64,000 bases of DNA from Halomonas fontilapidosi (GTDB lineage Bacteria > Pseudomonadota > Gammaproteobacteria > Pseudomonadales > Halomonadaceae). Positions within the stretch are counted from its first letter, which is position 1. Each line of letters starts with the position of its first letter. Location: positions 1-64,000 of the forward strand of contig NZ_JACHXQ010000013.1 of assembly GCF_014192285.1 (NCBI RefSeq), written 5' to 3'. A program made the translations under genes and the position numbers. This document shows positions 54,425 to 63,440 of the stretch, piece after piece. The notes under the pieces were generated by a model. It had not been told where the DNA came from and ran no database searches. It worked only from the letters and a program-made list of their open reading frames with translations.

Positions 54425-55273
54425 TCAGCGTGGCAGGGTCAGGCTCAGGTTATCGATCAGTCGGGTTGGGCCAAGACGCGCCGCGGCAAGCAGCACGGCG
54501 TCGCGGGTGCTGGTGGTGACGGGCCCCAGGTCGGCATCGCGAAGCTCGAGGTAGTCCGGCGCGAAGCCGGCCTCCCTCAGCCGGGCAAGGCCATCATCAA
54601 GGGCCGGCGCGACCTCGCCGCCGGCCTCCAGGGCATCGCGCAGGGTGCACAGCGTGCCGTAGAGCGTCGGCGCTGCGGCGCGCTGAGAAGCGTCAAGGTA
54701 GCCGTTGCGCGAGGAGAGGGCCAGGCCGTCCGCAGCGCGCACGATGGGCACGCCGACGACCTCTACGGGGAGATGCAGATCGGCCACCAGGCGCCGGATC
54801 ACCGCCAGCTGCTGGTAGTCCTTTTCGCCGAAGCAGGCCACGTCGGGCTGCACCAGACTGAAAAGCATGGTGACGATGGTCGCCACGCCGTCAAAATGGC
54901 CGGGGCGGTCGCCACCGCATAGCCCCTCGCTGACATCGGGCACGCAGACTCGGGTCTGGGCTTCAAGGCCGCGCGGGTAGACGGTCGTGGTCTCGGGGGC
55001 GAACAGCAGGTCGCAGCCAGCGTCTTCGAGCTTCGCCTGATCCTCGGCCAGGGTGCGCGGATAGGCATCCAGATCCTCGCCGGCACCGAACTGCAGAGGG
55101 TTGACGAAGATGGTCGCCACGACGACGTCGCCCCGGCGGCGCGCCTCCGCCACCAGCGCCAGGTGGCCGTCGTGCAGGTTGCCCATGGTCGGTACCAGGG
55201 CGATGCGCTGGCCTCGGCGCCGGCACTCGTCCAGGGCCTCGCGCAGGGGGGAAATCTCTCGCAGGGTACGCAT
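54425..55273 (-). CDS. panC: Pantothenate synthetase PanC
   Basis: ATP-dependent condensation of pantoate and beta-alanine. The 282-aa product shows [20 protein letters not shown] (HIGH-like), [37 protein letters not shown] and [10 protein letters not shown], all standard. Lies between panB and panD on the same strand with gaps of 25-35 nt, so probably one transcript. Confidence 0.96.
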   Translation of the reverse strand: MRTLREISPLREALDECRRRGQRIALVPTMGNLHDGHLALVAEARRRGDVVVATIFVNPLQFGAGEDLDAYPRTLAEDQAKLEDAGCDLLFAPETTTVYPRGLEAQTRVCVPDVSEGLCGGDRPGHFDGVATIVTMLFSLVQPDVACFGEKDYQQLAVIRRLVADLHLPVEVVGVPIVRAADGLALSSRNGYLDASQRAAAPTLYGTLCTLRDALEAGGEVAPALDDGLARLREAGFAPDYLELRDADLGPVTTSTRDAVLLAAARLGPTRLIDNLSLTLPR

Positions 55274-55298
55274 CGCGGCGAGCTCCTCGAAACGCGGC

Positions 55299-56090
55299 TT
55301 AGAAACAGTGCTCTTGGGCGGGGAAGTGACGTGCCTTGACGTCCTCGTGGTAGCGGCGGAAGGCGCCCGTGATGTCCTCGGCCTCGGTCATGAAGTTCTT
55401 CACAAAACGTGGCGTACGACCGTGGGTCACGCCCAGCACGTCATGCATCACCAGGATCTGGCCATCCGCGTCAGGGCCTGCGCCGATGCCGATCACCGGT
55501 ACCTCCAGCGCCTCGCTCACCGCCCGGCCCAGGCTTGCCGGCACGCACTCGAGCAGGATCACCGAGGCGCCGGCCTCAACCAGCGTGCGGGCGTCCTCGA
55601 GGATCCGGGTCGCCTGCTCGGCCTCGCGTCCCTGCACCTTGTAACCGCCCAGCTGGTAAACCGACTGGGGCGTCAGGCCCAGGTGGGCACAGACCGGCAC
55701 GCCACGTCGGGTCAGCTCGCGGATGCCATCGGCCATCCAGGCCTCGCCCTCGACCTTGACCAGCTCGGCCCCGGCGCGCATCAGCGCACCGGCATCCTGG
55801 AGCAGACGCTCGGTGCTCGAGTTGCTCATAAAGGGCAGGTCGACCATCAGCAGGCTCGCCCTCTTGCCGCGGGCGACGCAGCGGGTGTGGTAGCAGATCT
55901 CGTCGAGGGTCACCGGCAGGGTGCTGGCGTGGCCTTGCAGGACCATGCCGAGGGAGTCGCCTACCAGCAGCACCTCGATGCCTGCCTCACCAGCCGCCCG
56001 GGCGAAGGAGGCGTCGTAGGCGGTCAGGCAACTGAACGGCTCACCGGCGCGCTTGAAGGCCTGCAGCGTGCTCAGGGTGACGGTTTTCAT
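55299..56090 (-). CDS. panB: Ketopantoate hydroxymethyltransferase PanB
   Basis: First committed step of pantothenate synthesis (alpha-ketoisovalerate + methylene-THF). The 263-aa product shows [40 protein letters not shown] and [12 protein letters not shown], with [20 protein letters not shown] near the end. Three GTAAC/GTTAC pentamers lie in the 116-bp gap between it and folK. Confidence 0.96.
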   Translation of the reverse strand: MKTVTLSTLQAFKRAGEPFSCLTAYDASFARAAGEAGIEVLLVGDSLGMVLQGHASTLPVTLDEICYHTRCVARGKRASLLMVDLPFMSNSSTERLLQDAGALMRAGAELVKVEGEAWMADGIRELTRRGVPVCAHLGLTPQSVYQLGGYKVQGREAEQATRILEDARTLVEAGASVILLECVPASLGRAVSEALEVPVIGIGAGPDADGQILVMHDVLGVTHGRTPRFVKNFMTEAEDITGAFRRYHEDVKARHFPAQEHCF

Positions 56091-56206
56091 GGCGTGCTCT
56101 CGTCGTCTTAGTCGTGGGAGGCCTCTGTCGGGCCGTCCTCGGTGTAACCTGTGATTGTTACCCGAGTCATGCCGAAGTGTCGATAGGTAACAGTTCCCGG
56201 TGTTTC

Positions 56207-56704
56207 TCAGTTGTCCGGTAACACTGGCCGCAGATCCTCGGTGTCGAGCCCGGCGGCCAGTCGTGCCAGGGAGTGGCCATCGACAGTCAGGCTAGGAGAA
56301 AGCTCGGCCAGCGGGACCAGCACGAAGGCGCGCCGGACCATCTCCGGGTGGGGTAGCGTCAGCCGTGGCTGCTTAACCCGCTGGTCATCGAAGAGTAGCA
56401 GATCCAGATCCAGCGTCCGGGGCCCCCAGCGGCGACCGCGCAGGCGGCCGTGGCGCTGCTCGAGGGCCTGCAGCTGGTCGAGCAGCGCGAGCGGCGAAAG
56501 CCATGTCTCCAGCAGCGCCACGGCATTGATGTAGTCGGGCTGGTCGGCGGGCCCCACCGGCGCGCTGGCATAGAGCCGCGAGGCGGCGACACGGCGCGTC
56601 AGTGGCAAACGGTCGAGCTCGTCAACGGCGCGCTCGACGTGTTCCCGCGGGCCATCGAGGTTACTGCCCAGCCCAATCCACGCCTGGTGGCGTTGCGGGC
56701 TCAT
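56207..56704 (-). CDS. folK: 7,8-dihydro-6-hydroxymethylpterin pyrophosphokinase FolK
   Basis: Provides the pyrophosphorylated pterin used by FolP. The 165-aa product shows WIGLGSNLDGPREHVERAVD, YASAPVGPADQPDYINAVAL and RWGPRTLDLDLLLFDD with the Mg-binding Asp pair, plus LTLPHPEMVRRAFVLVPLAE. Its ATG overlaps the pcnB stop (ATGA), the conserved pcnB-folK coupling. Confidence 0.96.
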   Translation of the reverse strand: MSPQRHQAWIGLGSNLDGPREHVERAVDELDRLPLTRRVAASRLYASAPVGPADQPDYINAVALLETWLSPLALLDQLQALEQRHGRLRGRRWGPRTLDLDLLLFDDQRVKQPRLTLPHPEMVRRAFVLVPLAELSPSLTVDGHSLARLAAGLDTEDLRPVLPDN

Positions 56705-58098
56705 GTGTCGCTCGCGGAGCCCCGCGGCTTGCGGCGGCGACGGCGGCGCTTGCGCGGCGCTCCGCTGCCCGCCGGGTCGGCACCCACCTTGCCCAGCAGG
56801 CGGCGCTGCTCGTGTTCGTCAGCTTGCTGGAAGGCAGTCCACCAGTCGCCCAGGCCGGGTTCGAGCTCGCCGGCGCCCTCGCGCAGCAGCAGGAAGTCGT
56901 AGGCGGCCCGGAAGCGCGGGTGCTCGCGGGTCTGGAACACGCGCTTGCCTCGGCGCAGCGGCAGCCGCTGCTGTAGATCCCAGATGTCGCGCATTGGCAG
57001 ACTGAAGCGCTTGGGGATCGAAACATGCTGGAGCTGGCGCGACACCACCTGCTGAGACGCCGCCTGGAGCGCGGGGATGGGCGGCATGCCCTCGGCCTCC
57101 AGCGTCGCCTGGCGCTGCTGGACGGGACCCCAGAGCAGGGCGGCGAACAGGAAAGCCGGGGTCACCGGCCGATCCTCGGCGATGCGCCGATCGGTGCTCT
57201 CCAGCGCCAATTCGACCAGTCGCTCGGCCCAGGGCAGCTCTTCCATGGCTTCGTCGGCCTCGGGGAAAAGCATTGCGAACAGCCCGTAGTGGCGCAGCAT
57301 ATGGAAGGTGGTCACGCCCTGGCCGGACATGAACAGCTTGAGGACCTCATCGAACAGCCGCGCCGGGGGAATCTGCAGCAGCAGCGGCGCGGCATCATGG
57401 ATGGGGGCTTCGGTGCCCGGGTCGAGGTGGAAGTCGAGCTTGGCGGCGAAGCGCACCGCCCTGAGCATCCTCACCGGGTCCTCTCGATAGCGGGTTACCG
57501 GGTCGCCGATCAGCCGCAAGGTGTGGGTCTCGATATCGCGGACCCCGTCGGCGAAGTCGTGGATCGAGAAATCGGCGATATTGTAGTACAGGGCGTTGAC
57601 CGTGAAGTCGCGGCGCAGGGCGTCTTCCTCGATATTGCCCCAGACATTGTCGCGCAGCAGCAGGCCATCGTCGGACTGCTGCGAGATATGGTCGGCATGA
57701 TCCTCGTTGGGCTTGCCACGGAACGTGGTGACCTCGATCACCTCGCGACCGAAGCGAACATGCACGATGCGGAAGCGTCGGCCGATGATGCGCGAGTTAC
57801 GGAACAGGTCCTTTACCTGATCAGGCGTGGCGTCCGTGGCGACATCGAAGTCCTTGGGCATATGGCCCAGCAGCGCGTCACGGATGCACCCGCCGACAAG
57901 GAAGGCCTGGAAGCCAGCATTGTGGAGGCGGTAGAGCACCTTCAGGGCGGCGTCGCTGAAGTGCTGACGCGAGACGGGATGTTCCGGGCGGGGAATGATG
58001 CGCGGCCCGGTACTGCCGGCCGGCGCATCCTGTGGACCGAACAGCGACCTGATGCGCTCGCCCGGACTCTGCAGAAAGCGGGTAAAACCTTTGATCAT
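56701..58098 (-). CDS. pcnB: Poly(A) polymerase I
   Basis: Adds 3' poly(A) tails that mark RNA for decay. The 465-aa product starts MIKGFTRFLQSPGERIRSLF. It has the nucleotidyltransferase motif FLVGGCIRDALLGHMPKDFD (near residue 70-90) and RRDFTVNALYYNIADFSIHD, then RFAAKLDF. A basic C-terminal tail (RKRRRRRRKPRG) follows. ATG 58098 is preferred over GTG 58155 because it matches family starts, although its RBS is weak. Lies downstream of cbrB and the CrcZ-like unit, as in Pseudomonas. Confidence 0.93.
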   Translation of the reverse strand: MIKGFTRFLQSPGERIRSLFGPQDAPAGSTGPRIIPRPEHPVSRQHFSDAALKVLYRLHNAGFQAFLVGGCIRDALLGHMPKDFDVATDATPDQVKDLFRNSRIIGRRFRIVHVRFGREVIEVTTFRGKPNEDHADHISQQSDDGLLLRDNVWGNIEEDALRRDFTVNALYYNIADFSIHDFADGVRDIETHTLRLIGDPVTRYREDPVRMLRAVRFAAKLDFHLDPGTEAPIHDAAPLLLQIPPARLFDEVLKLFMSGQGVTTFHMLRHYGLFAMLFPEADEAMEELPWAERLVELALESTDRRIAEDRPVTPAFLFAALLWGPVQQRQATLEAEGMPPIPALQAASQQVVSRQLQHVSIPKRFSLPMRDIWDLQQRLPLRRGKRVFQTREHPRFRAAYDFLLLREGAGELEPGLGDWWTAFQQADEHEQRRLLGKVGADPAGSGAPRKRRRRRRKPRGSASDT

Positions 58099-58194
58099 GC
58101 GGCGATATCGACTCGCAGGACGCGGAAAGCGTTGAGTGTAGCCGACCACTGACACCTTGCAAAGCGCGGCACGGTGCCGAGGGCGACCAGAAAG

Positions 58195-58694
58195 CAGAAA
58201 GGGGAGGCCACTGGCCTCCCCTGTAAGCAGGATGCAGCATCCCTGCTGCTGATTCTTTTTCGTGATGGCTCATCGCCCTGAATACGCACCACAGTCACCA
58301 AGGAGTGTTCAGGCAAGCGGTGTTGTTGTGTTTGTTGATGCTCCTGACGGTGACCGCCTCGTATTCAAAACAATCTTCCAACCACGACGGCATGAAAGTA
58401 TGCCTCCTCCCGGCTTGTTGGTCTTGTTGCCGAGAGTGCACCTCGACGGCCCGTTGTGATTGTTGGTCGGCCGTACCCGGGTGCGTCGCGTCCTGATGGC
58501 TCCGGTGCTTCGAGCAGCTTGTTCTTGTTGGGGCCCGAAGGCCTCGCGCCGTGCCGATGCTGTTCTTGTTGTCGGCAAGCGCCGAAGTCGTAGGGGCCCG
58601 GGTATCTTGTTGTTGTTGTCGGGTCGGGCCCTGTCACCTCGGCTGTCCTCTTGTTGTTGTTGGCAGCGGGTGACATCCGGATTTGTTTTTCTTG
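58195..58694 (-). ncRNA. CrcZ-like Hfq-binding small RNA (candidate)
   Basis: No credible protein lies between cbrB and pcnB. On the minus strand the region carries repeated A-rich Hfq/Crc-type motifs (AANAANAA): AAGAAAAACAAA at 58693, AACAACAACAAG at 58661, ACAACAACAACAAG at 58619, AACAAGAACA at 58570 and AACAAGAACAAG at 58529. More degenerate copies lie near 58466, 58429 and 58335, and AAAAAGAA at 58260. Copies are about 40-50 nt apart. A GG-N10-GC sigma-54 promoter lies upstream and a terminator hairpin closes the unit, giving about 500 nt. In Pseudomonas, CrcZ sits in exactly this place and titrates Hfq/Crc in catabolite repression. The 5' and 3' ends are estimates. Confidence 0.75.
58201..58221 (-). 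terminator. Terminator of the CrcZ-like unit
   Basis: GGGGAGGCC-AGT-GGCCTCCCC on the minus strand, followed by TTTCTGCTTTC. A second stem (GCAGGGATG / CATCCTGC) precedes it. Confidence 0.7.
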
Positions 58695-58704
58695 CCCTAG
58701 ATAC

Positions 58705-58720
58705 AGCAGGCCGCGTGCCA
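58705..58720 (-). promoter_or_regulatory. Sigma-54 promoter of the CrcZ-like RNA
   Basis: The minus strand reads TGGCACGCGGCCTGCT: -24 TGGCAC, 5 nt, -12 CTGCT (consensus TTGCA/T), with the invariant GG and GC exactly 10 nt apart. Predicted start is near 58694. CbrB, encoded just upstream, is a sigma-54 activator with the GAFTGA motif. Confidence 0.75.
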
Positions 58721-58794
58721 ATGGCGAGTAAAAACTTTAAAATCAATTATTTATAGATAAGAAGAAAGGTTTACGTCCTGCCCTGAGGGTGGAG

Positions 58795-58845
58795 TGTTAC
58801 CCGATTGGCCCCGTTGCGGGGCACGGGCTGTGTGGGAAGGTAACA
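58795..58845. promoter_or_regulatory. Candidate CbrB enhancer sites
   Basis: TGTTAC at 58795-58800 and its inverse GTAACA at 58840-58845, roughly 75-125 nt upstream of the -24 element. Inverted GTTAC-type subsites are, as I recall, the known CbrB recognition elements at Pseudomonas crcZ promoters. The position is right for a sigma-54 enhancer. Confidence 0.6.
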
Positions 58846-58935
58846 AAATGGTGCAGACGGGACGGCGGGAAGGGAATGGGCAGGCCCGTGGACGATGCCG
58901 CAGGAACTTGCACCATGGTCGCATGGCCGGATGCC

Positions 58936-60324
58936 TCAGCCCGTGCTGCGGCGCGGGCTCTTCTTGCGGGGGATGCCGAGGCGCTGACGGCGCTCCCACA
59001 GGCACTTGCGACTGATGCCAAGCTTCTGGGCGAGCTCGGTCTCGCTCATCTGGTCCTGGTGCTCCAGCACGAAGTGCTGGAAGTAGTCTTCCAGGGAGAG
59101 ATCCTCGTCGCCGGCGGTCTCCTCTTCTGCCTGGCCGGCGAGAGCCGGCGCGGTTGGCGCCGGCTTGCTCGGCAGCGGCGTCGTCGGCGCAAGTCCCAGG
59201 TCGTCGGGATGGATGAGGTGGCCCTCGGCGAGGATCACGCCGCGCTCCAGGGCATTCTCCAGCTCGCGCACGTTGCCGGGCCAGGGGTAGTCGCGGATGG
59301 TGCGCCGGGCGGCCCGCGAGAGTCGCAGCCCGTCGCGCTCGTGGCGCCGGCAGGCCTTGTCGAGCAGGACATCGGCGATTTCGAGGATGTCGTCCTCACG
59401 CTCGCGCAGGGCCGGCAGGTCGATCTGCATCACGTTGAGTCGGTAGTAGAGGTCGAGGCGAAACTCGCCGGTCTTCGACAGGCTCTGCAGGTCGCGGTGG
59501 GTCGCGGCGATCAGGCGCACATCGACGTGGCGGGTCTCCACCGAGCCGATCTTGCGAATCTCGCCCTCCTGCAGCACCCGCAGCAGGCGAGCCTGGGCGT
59601 CGAGTGGCAGCTCGCCGATCTCATCGAGGAACAGGGTGCCCCCGTCGGCGGCCTCGACCAGCCCGGTACGCGCGGCACTGGCCCCCGTGAAGGCGCCCTT
59701 CTCATGGCCGAACAGCTCGGATTCGATCAGTGTCTCGGGAATGGCGGCGCAGTTGACGCAGACCAGCGGTGCATGGGCGCGGCGGCTCTGCTGGTGCAGG
59801 GCGCGGGCGACCAGTTCCTTGCCGGTGCCCGATTCGCCCTGGATCAGCACGGTGACGTCGGCTGGCGCGGCCTTGCGAATGCGCGTGTAGACCACCTGCA
59901 TGGCGGGGCAGTTGCCGATCATCGGCTGGCGGGTACCGCCGGGCTCGGTAATGTCGGGCGGCTCGCCCTGCTGCGCCGCCTGTCGGTGCAGCACCCGGGC
60001 CACGGTCTCGAGCAGCTCGTCATGGTCGAAGGGCTTGGCCACGTAGTCCACGGCCCCGAGCTTCAGCGCCTCCACGGCGGAGCGCATGCTCGCATAGCTG
60101 GTCATGATCAGCACCGGCACCGGGGCGGCGCGGGCGATCAGCTCGGTGCCGGGCTCGCCCGGCAGCCGCAGGTCGCTGATTACCAGGTCGAAGCCCTGAG
60201 GCTCGAGTGCCAGAGCCTCGGCCACCGAGCCGGCCTCGCTGACCCGGTGGTCGTGGCGCTCCAGCAGCCGCTTCAGGGCGCTGCGGATGATGGCTTCGTC
60301 TTCAACGATCAGGATCCGGCTCAT
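58936..60324 (-). CDS. cbrB: Two-component response regulator CbrB (NtrC family)
   Basis: Sigma-54-dependent activator of carbon/nitrogen balance genes, partner of CbrA. The 462-aa product has a receiver domain ([20 protein letters not shown]; phospho-Asp in VISDLRLPG near residue 52). The AAA+ domain carries [22 protein letters not shown] (sigma-54 contact) and [11 protein letters not shown]; a C-terminal Fis-type HTH follows ([20 protein letters not shown]). Start MSRIL at 60324 matches CbrB of Pseudomonas; ATG 60339 is an alternative. Overlaps the end of cbrA by 23 nt. Confidence 0.95.
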   Translation of the reverse strand: MSRILIVEDEAIIRSALKRLLERHDHRVSEAGSVAEALALEPQGFDLVISDLRLPGEPGTELIARAAPVPVLIMTSYASMRSAVEALKLGAVDYVAKPFDHDELLETVARVLHRQAAQQGEPPDITEPGGTRQPMIGNCPAMQVVYTRIRKAAPADVTVLIQGESGTGKELVARALHQQSRRAHAPLVCVNCAAIPETLIESELFGHEKGAFTGASAARTGLVEAADGGTLFLDEIGELPLDAQARLLRVLQEGEIRKIGSVETRHVDVRLIAATHRDLQSLSKTGEFRLDLYYRLNVMQIDLPALREREDDILEIADVLLDKACRRHERDGLRLSRAARRTIRDYPWPGNVRELENALERGVILAEGHLIHPDDLGLAPTTPLPSKPAPTAPALAGQAEEETAGDEDLSLEDYFQHFVLEHQDQMSETELAQKLGISRKCLWERRQRLGIPRKKSPRRSTG

Positions 60325-63262
60325 CGGTGCGTTCACCATGCTCTGGGTTGAGGGGCAGCCACAGGTGGATGCGGGTGCCCTGGAGCTCCCCGGGGGGCGG
60401 GGAGTCGATATCGATCTGACCGCCGTGCTCGGCAATGATGCTATAGACCAGCGGCAGGCCGAGTCCCGTTCCTTCGCCGGGGGGCTTGGTGGTGGTGAAG
60501 GGTTCGAACAGGTGGTCGCGCACCCGCTCGTCGATGCCGTGGCCCTGGTCGGTGACGGTGAGATGAAGCCACTCGCCCTCGGGGGCCGCATCGATGGTCA
60601 CCTCGCTGCCCGGCGTACTGGCATCGCGTGCATTACCGAGCAGGTTGACCATGACCTGCAGCAGCCGCTGGGCATCGCCCTTGACCTCGAGGCCGGCCGG
60701 GCAGCGGTTGCGATACTGGATATCCTCCCCCGAGCGGGCGAGGTGGATCAAGTGCAGGGCCTCGTCGGTCAGCGTGTCCAGCGATACCGGGGCGAAGGCC
60801 CGACCGGCCACATGGCGGCCGCCGTGGGCGAAACCCACCAGCGATTCGACGATGCGCGAGATGCGCTCAGTGAGCTGCTGGATCTGGGTGGCGGTCTCCA
60901 GCACTTCCGGTTCGTCGGTGTCGTAGCGCAGGTTCTGGGCCAGCGAGGAGATGCCGGTGACGGGGTTGCCGATCTCGTGGGCCACGCCCGCCGCCAACTG
61001 GCCGATGGAGGCGAGTCGCGCGGCGTGCACCAGCTCATCTTCCAGCCATTTCATCTCGCTGTGATCCTCGACCAGGATCACGGTGCCGCCGCGCATCTCC
61101 TCGTCGGCCTCGAGCTCGGCCTTGTGCAGGCTCAGATAGCGGGTGGTGCCGGCAAGTGTTACCGGCTGCTTGTAGAGCTGGTCGTCTTGCTCGAGCAGTA
61201 CGCGTCCCAGCAGCTCTCCCCAGGGCGCTGGCAGGCCGTCGCGGCGCGAGCCGACCACGCTGCTGCCGTCGATCCCCGAGAGCTCGGCGAGGGCGTCGTT
61301 CCACATCAGCAGTTCGTCGTCGACCCCGAAGGCACACAGGCCGACGGGCAGCCGCGTGAGCATCCGGCGGTGATATCGACGCAGCCCGTCGAGTTCCCGG
61401 GCCAGGCCGGTCAGGCGGGTGCGATAGGCTTCCAGGCGGCTCTCGACGAAATGGATGTCGTCGTTGGGCTCCAGGCCGCCACGTCGATAGGGCAGGTGGC
61501 GGTCGACGATGTCCTGGGCCACCGAGGGCCCCATCAATCCCGAGAGGTTGGCCTGGATGCGGTCGCGCAGCCGGCGCAGCGCATAGGGCCGGCCATCCAG
61601 CGGCGACAGGCCCAGGTCACTCAGGGCGCGGTCGACCTCGCGAGCGGCGACCTCCTCGCCCAGCGCGCGGGCCAGGTGGTGCTTGAATTCCTCACCGTTG
61701 CCGGCCACCAACGGCAGGCGCTTGGGGCGTATCACCGCATCCACGGAGCAGGCTTCGGCCGCGGCCTGTTCACCGGCGGATGTCGGTGTGATCAGCGAGA
61801 CCAGGATGAGGGTCAGGATGTTGGCCGCCAGCGAGACCAGGGTCACCACATACCAAACCGGCTCGCCGGCCAGCGTCTCCAAGCCCGGTGGCAGCAGTAC
61901 CAGGGCCGGAAGGTCGCTGAGCAGGGGCACCCAGGTGCCGGCCAGCCACACCAGCACGCCCGCCGTCAGCCCGCTGACCATGCCCTTGCGGTTGGCACCC
62001 GGCCAGTAGAGCAGCGCTAGCATGCCCGGCAGACACTGGGCCATGCCGATGAAGGCGGCCAGCCCCAGGGTGGTGAGGTCGTGGTTCACGCCCACTAGGC
62101 GGTAGAAGAGCCAGCCGCCGAGGATCACCGCCACGATCAGGGCGCGGCGCAACCAGCGCAGCCAGCGGTAAAGGTCGGGCTGGTCCACCGGGGGATGAGC
62201 GACCAGCACCAGGTGGTTGAGGATCATCCCCGACAGGGCCAGGGAAATGATGATCATGGTGCCACTGGTGGCGGCCAGGCCGGCGATGAATACCAGGCCT
62301 TGAAGCCACAGCGACTCCGAGAGCCCATAGGCCAGGTAGGCAGGGCCGATCTCGGCAGCATCGACCCCCAGGCGCTGGGCGGCCCACAGGATCAGTGGCA
62401 CCGGCAGGGCCATCAGCAGCAGGAACAGCGGCAGCGTCCAGCCCGCCTGGAGGAGGGTGCGCCGCGAGAGGGTCTCGGCGAAGGTGATGTGGAACATATG
62501 CGGCATCAGGAAGGCCGCGGCGAAGAACAGCAGCAGCAGCGTGCGCCACTGGGCCGGGTCGAGCTGGATGACACTGGCCTGGGCGGCGCGTCCCGGGCCG
62601 TCCAGCCAGGCCTGCAGGTCCGCGGGGCCATCGAAGACCACGAACAGCGCGAAGGCGCCCAGGGCCAGCATGGCGGTGAGCTTGATCAGTGACTCCAGGG
62701 CGATGACCGCCAGCAGGGTATCATGGCGGGCGTGGAGCCGGGTGTGACGAGCACCGAAGAGGATCGCGAACAGTGCGATCAGCGCGCAGAACAGCAGCGC
62801 CAGCAGGGCCGGCGAGGCGGTACCGGTCACCAGGTGGATGGTGTCGCCGAGGGTTTGCACCTGGAGGGCCAGCAGTGGCAGCACGGCCAGCAGACTGATC
62901 AGCGTGATCAGGGTGCCGACCCAGCGCGAGCGGAAACGAAAGGCAAACAGGTCGGCCAGCGAGGCCAGCTGATAGGTCCGGGTCATGCGCTGGATCGGCA
63001 CCAGCAACACCGGAGCGAGCAGGAAGGCGCCGGCCACCCCCAGGTAGTAGGCGAGGTAGCCATAGCCGGCGTTGCCTGCCAGCTCCAGGCTGCCATAGAT
63101 CGCCCATGCGCTGGCATAGACGCCCAGCGCCAGGGTGTAGACGGTCGGATGGCGGGCGATGCGCGTGGGGATCCAGTGCCGCTCCACCGCCAGGGCGACC
63201 AGAAACAGCAGCAACAGGTAGCCGCTACCGAGTGCCAGCAGGCCGCCGAGGCTAGCGCTCAT
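60302..63262 (-). CDS. cbrA: Sensor histidine kinase CbrA (SLC5-like transporter fusion)
   Basis: Membrane sensor with a sodium:solute-symporter (SLC5/STAC) module fused to a histidine kinase; phosphorylates CbrB. The 986-aa protein has about 13 membrane helices (residues 5-500) and a STAC-type linker (about 535-600). A PAS domain follows ([20 protein letters not shown]), then the H-box [20 protein letters not shown] with His762 and HATPase motifs ([22 protein letters not shown]). Pseudomonas CbrA has the same layout and has been linked to histidine transport. Begins inside the small upstream gene. Confidence 0.95.
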   Translation of the reverse strand: MSASLGGLLALGSGYLLLLFLVALAVERHWIPTRIARHPTVYTLALGVYASAWAIYGSLELAGNAGYGYLAYYLGVAGAFLLAPVLLVPIQRMTRTYQLASLADLFAFRFRSRWVGTLITLISLLAVLPLLALQVQTLGDTIHLVTGTASPALLALLFCALIALFAILFGARHTRLHARHDTLLAVIALESLIKLTAMLALGAFALFVVFDGPADLQAWLDGPGRAAQASVIQLDPAQWRTLLLLFFAAAFLMPHMFHITFAETLSRRTLLQAGWTLPLFLLLMALPVPLILWAAQRLGVDAAEIGPAYLAYGLSESLWLQGLVFIAGLAATSGTMIIISLALSGMILNHLVLVAHPPVDQPDLYRWLRWLRRALIVAVILGGWLFYRLVGVNHDLTTLGLAAFIGMAQCLPGMLALLYWPGANRKGMVSGLTAGVLVWLAGTWVPLLSDLPALVLLPPGLETLAGEPVWYVVTLVSLAANILTLILVSLITPTSAGEQAAAEACSVDAVIRPKRLPLVAGNGEEFKHHLARALGEEVAAREVDRALSDLGLSPLDGRPYALRRLRDRIQANLSGLMGPSVAQDIVDRHLPYRRGGLEPNDDIHFVESRLEAYRTRLTGLARELDGLRRYHRRMLTRLPVGLCAFGVDDELLMWNDALAELSGIDGSSVVGSRRDGLPAPWGELLGRVLLEQDDQLYKQPVTLAGTTRYLSLHKAELEADEEMRGGTVILVEDHSEMKWLEDELVHAARLASIGQLAAGVAHEIGNPVTGISSLAQNLRYDTDEPEVLETATQIQQLTERISRIVESLVGFAHGGRHVAGRAFAPVSLDTLTDEALHLIHLARSGEDIQYRNRCPAGLEVKGDAQRLLQVMVNLLGNARDASTPGSEVTIDAAPEGEWLHLTVTDQGHGIDERVRDHLFEPFTTTKPPGEGTGLGLPLVYSIIAEHGGQIDIDSPPPGELQGTRIHLWLPLNPEHGERTDEPDPDR

Positions 63263-63428
63263 CCAGCCTCCTCTTCTGCTCCAGCCACAGGGTCAGGGTG
63301 ATCAGTACGCCCCAGATGACGAAGGGCCTGTACCAGGCCACCTCCGGGCTGGCCCAGCCGCTCATCAGCAGCGGAGAGAGCAGGTAGCCGCCGAAGACCA
63401 GGAACAGCATGATGCGGTAGATGTACAT
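63252..63428 (-). CDS. CbrX-like small membrane protein overlapping cbrA
   Basis: A 58-aa frame starting MYIYRIMLFLVFGGYLLSPL with a second hydrophobic stretch (FVIWGVLITLTLWLEQ) and a charged end (KRRLDER). GGAG lies 6 nt before its ATG. Its stop codon lies 8 nt inside cbrA, an 11-nt overlap. In Pseudomonas putida a small gene cbrX overlaps cbrA in the same way and couples its translation. I call it by position and topology, not by confirmed homology. Confidence 0.75.
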   Translation of the reverse strand: MYIYRIMLFLVFGGYLLSPLLMSGWASPEVAWYRPFVIWGVLITLTLWLEQKRRLDER

Positions 63429-63440
63429 GGCGGGCTCCTC

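Noticed and set aside
58321..58670. TTGTTG repeats as a microsatellite or contingency locus
   Set aside because: Units are not tandem but spaced 40-50 nt apart with unique sequence between, which fits protein-binding motifs on an RNA better than slippage repeats.
58309..58746. 145-codon frame on the minus strand within the CrcZ-like unit
   Set aside because: Its Asn/Gln/Thr runs come only from the CAACAACAA motifs. There is no RBS, no family resemblance, and it spans the predicted promoter.
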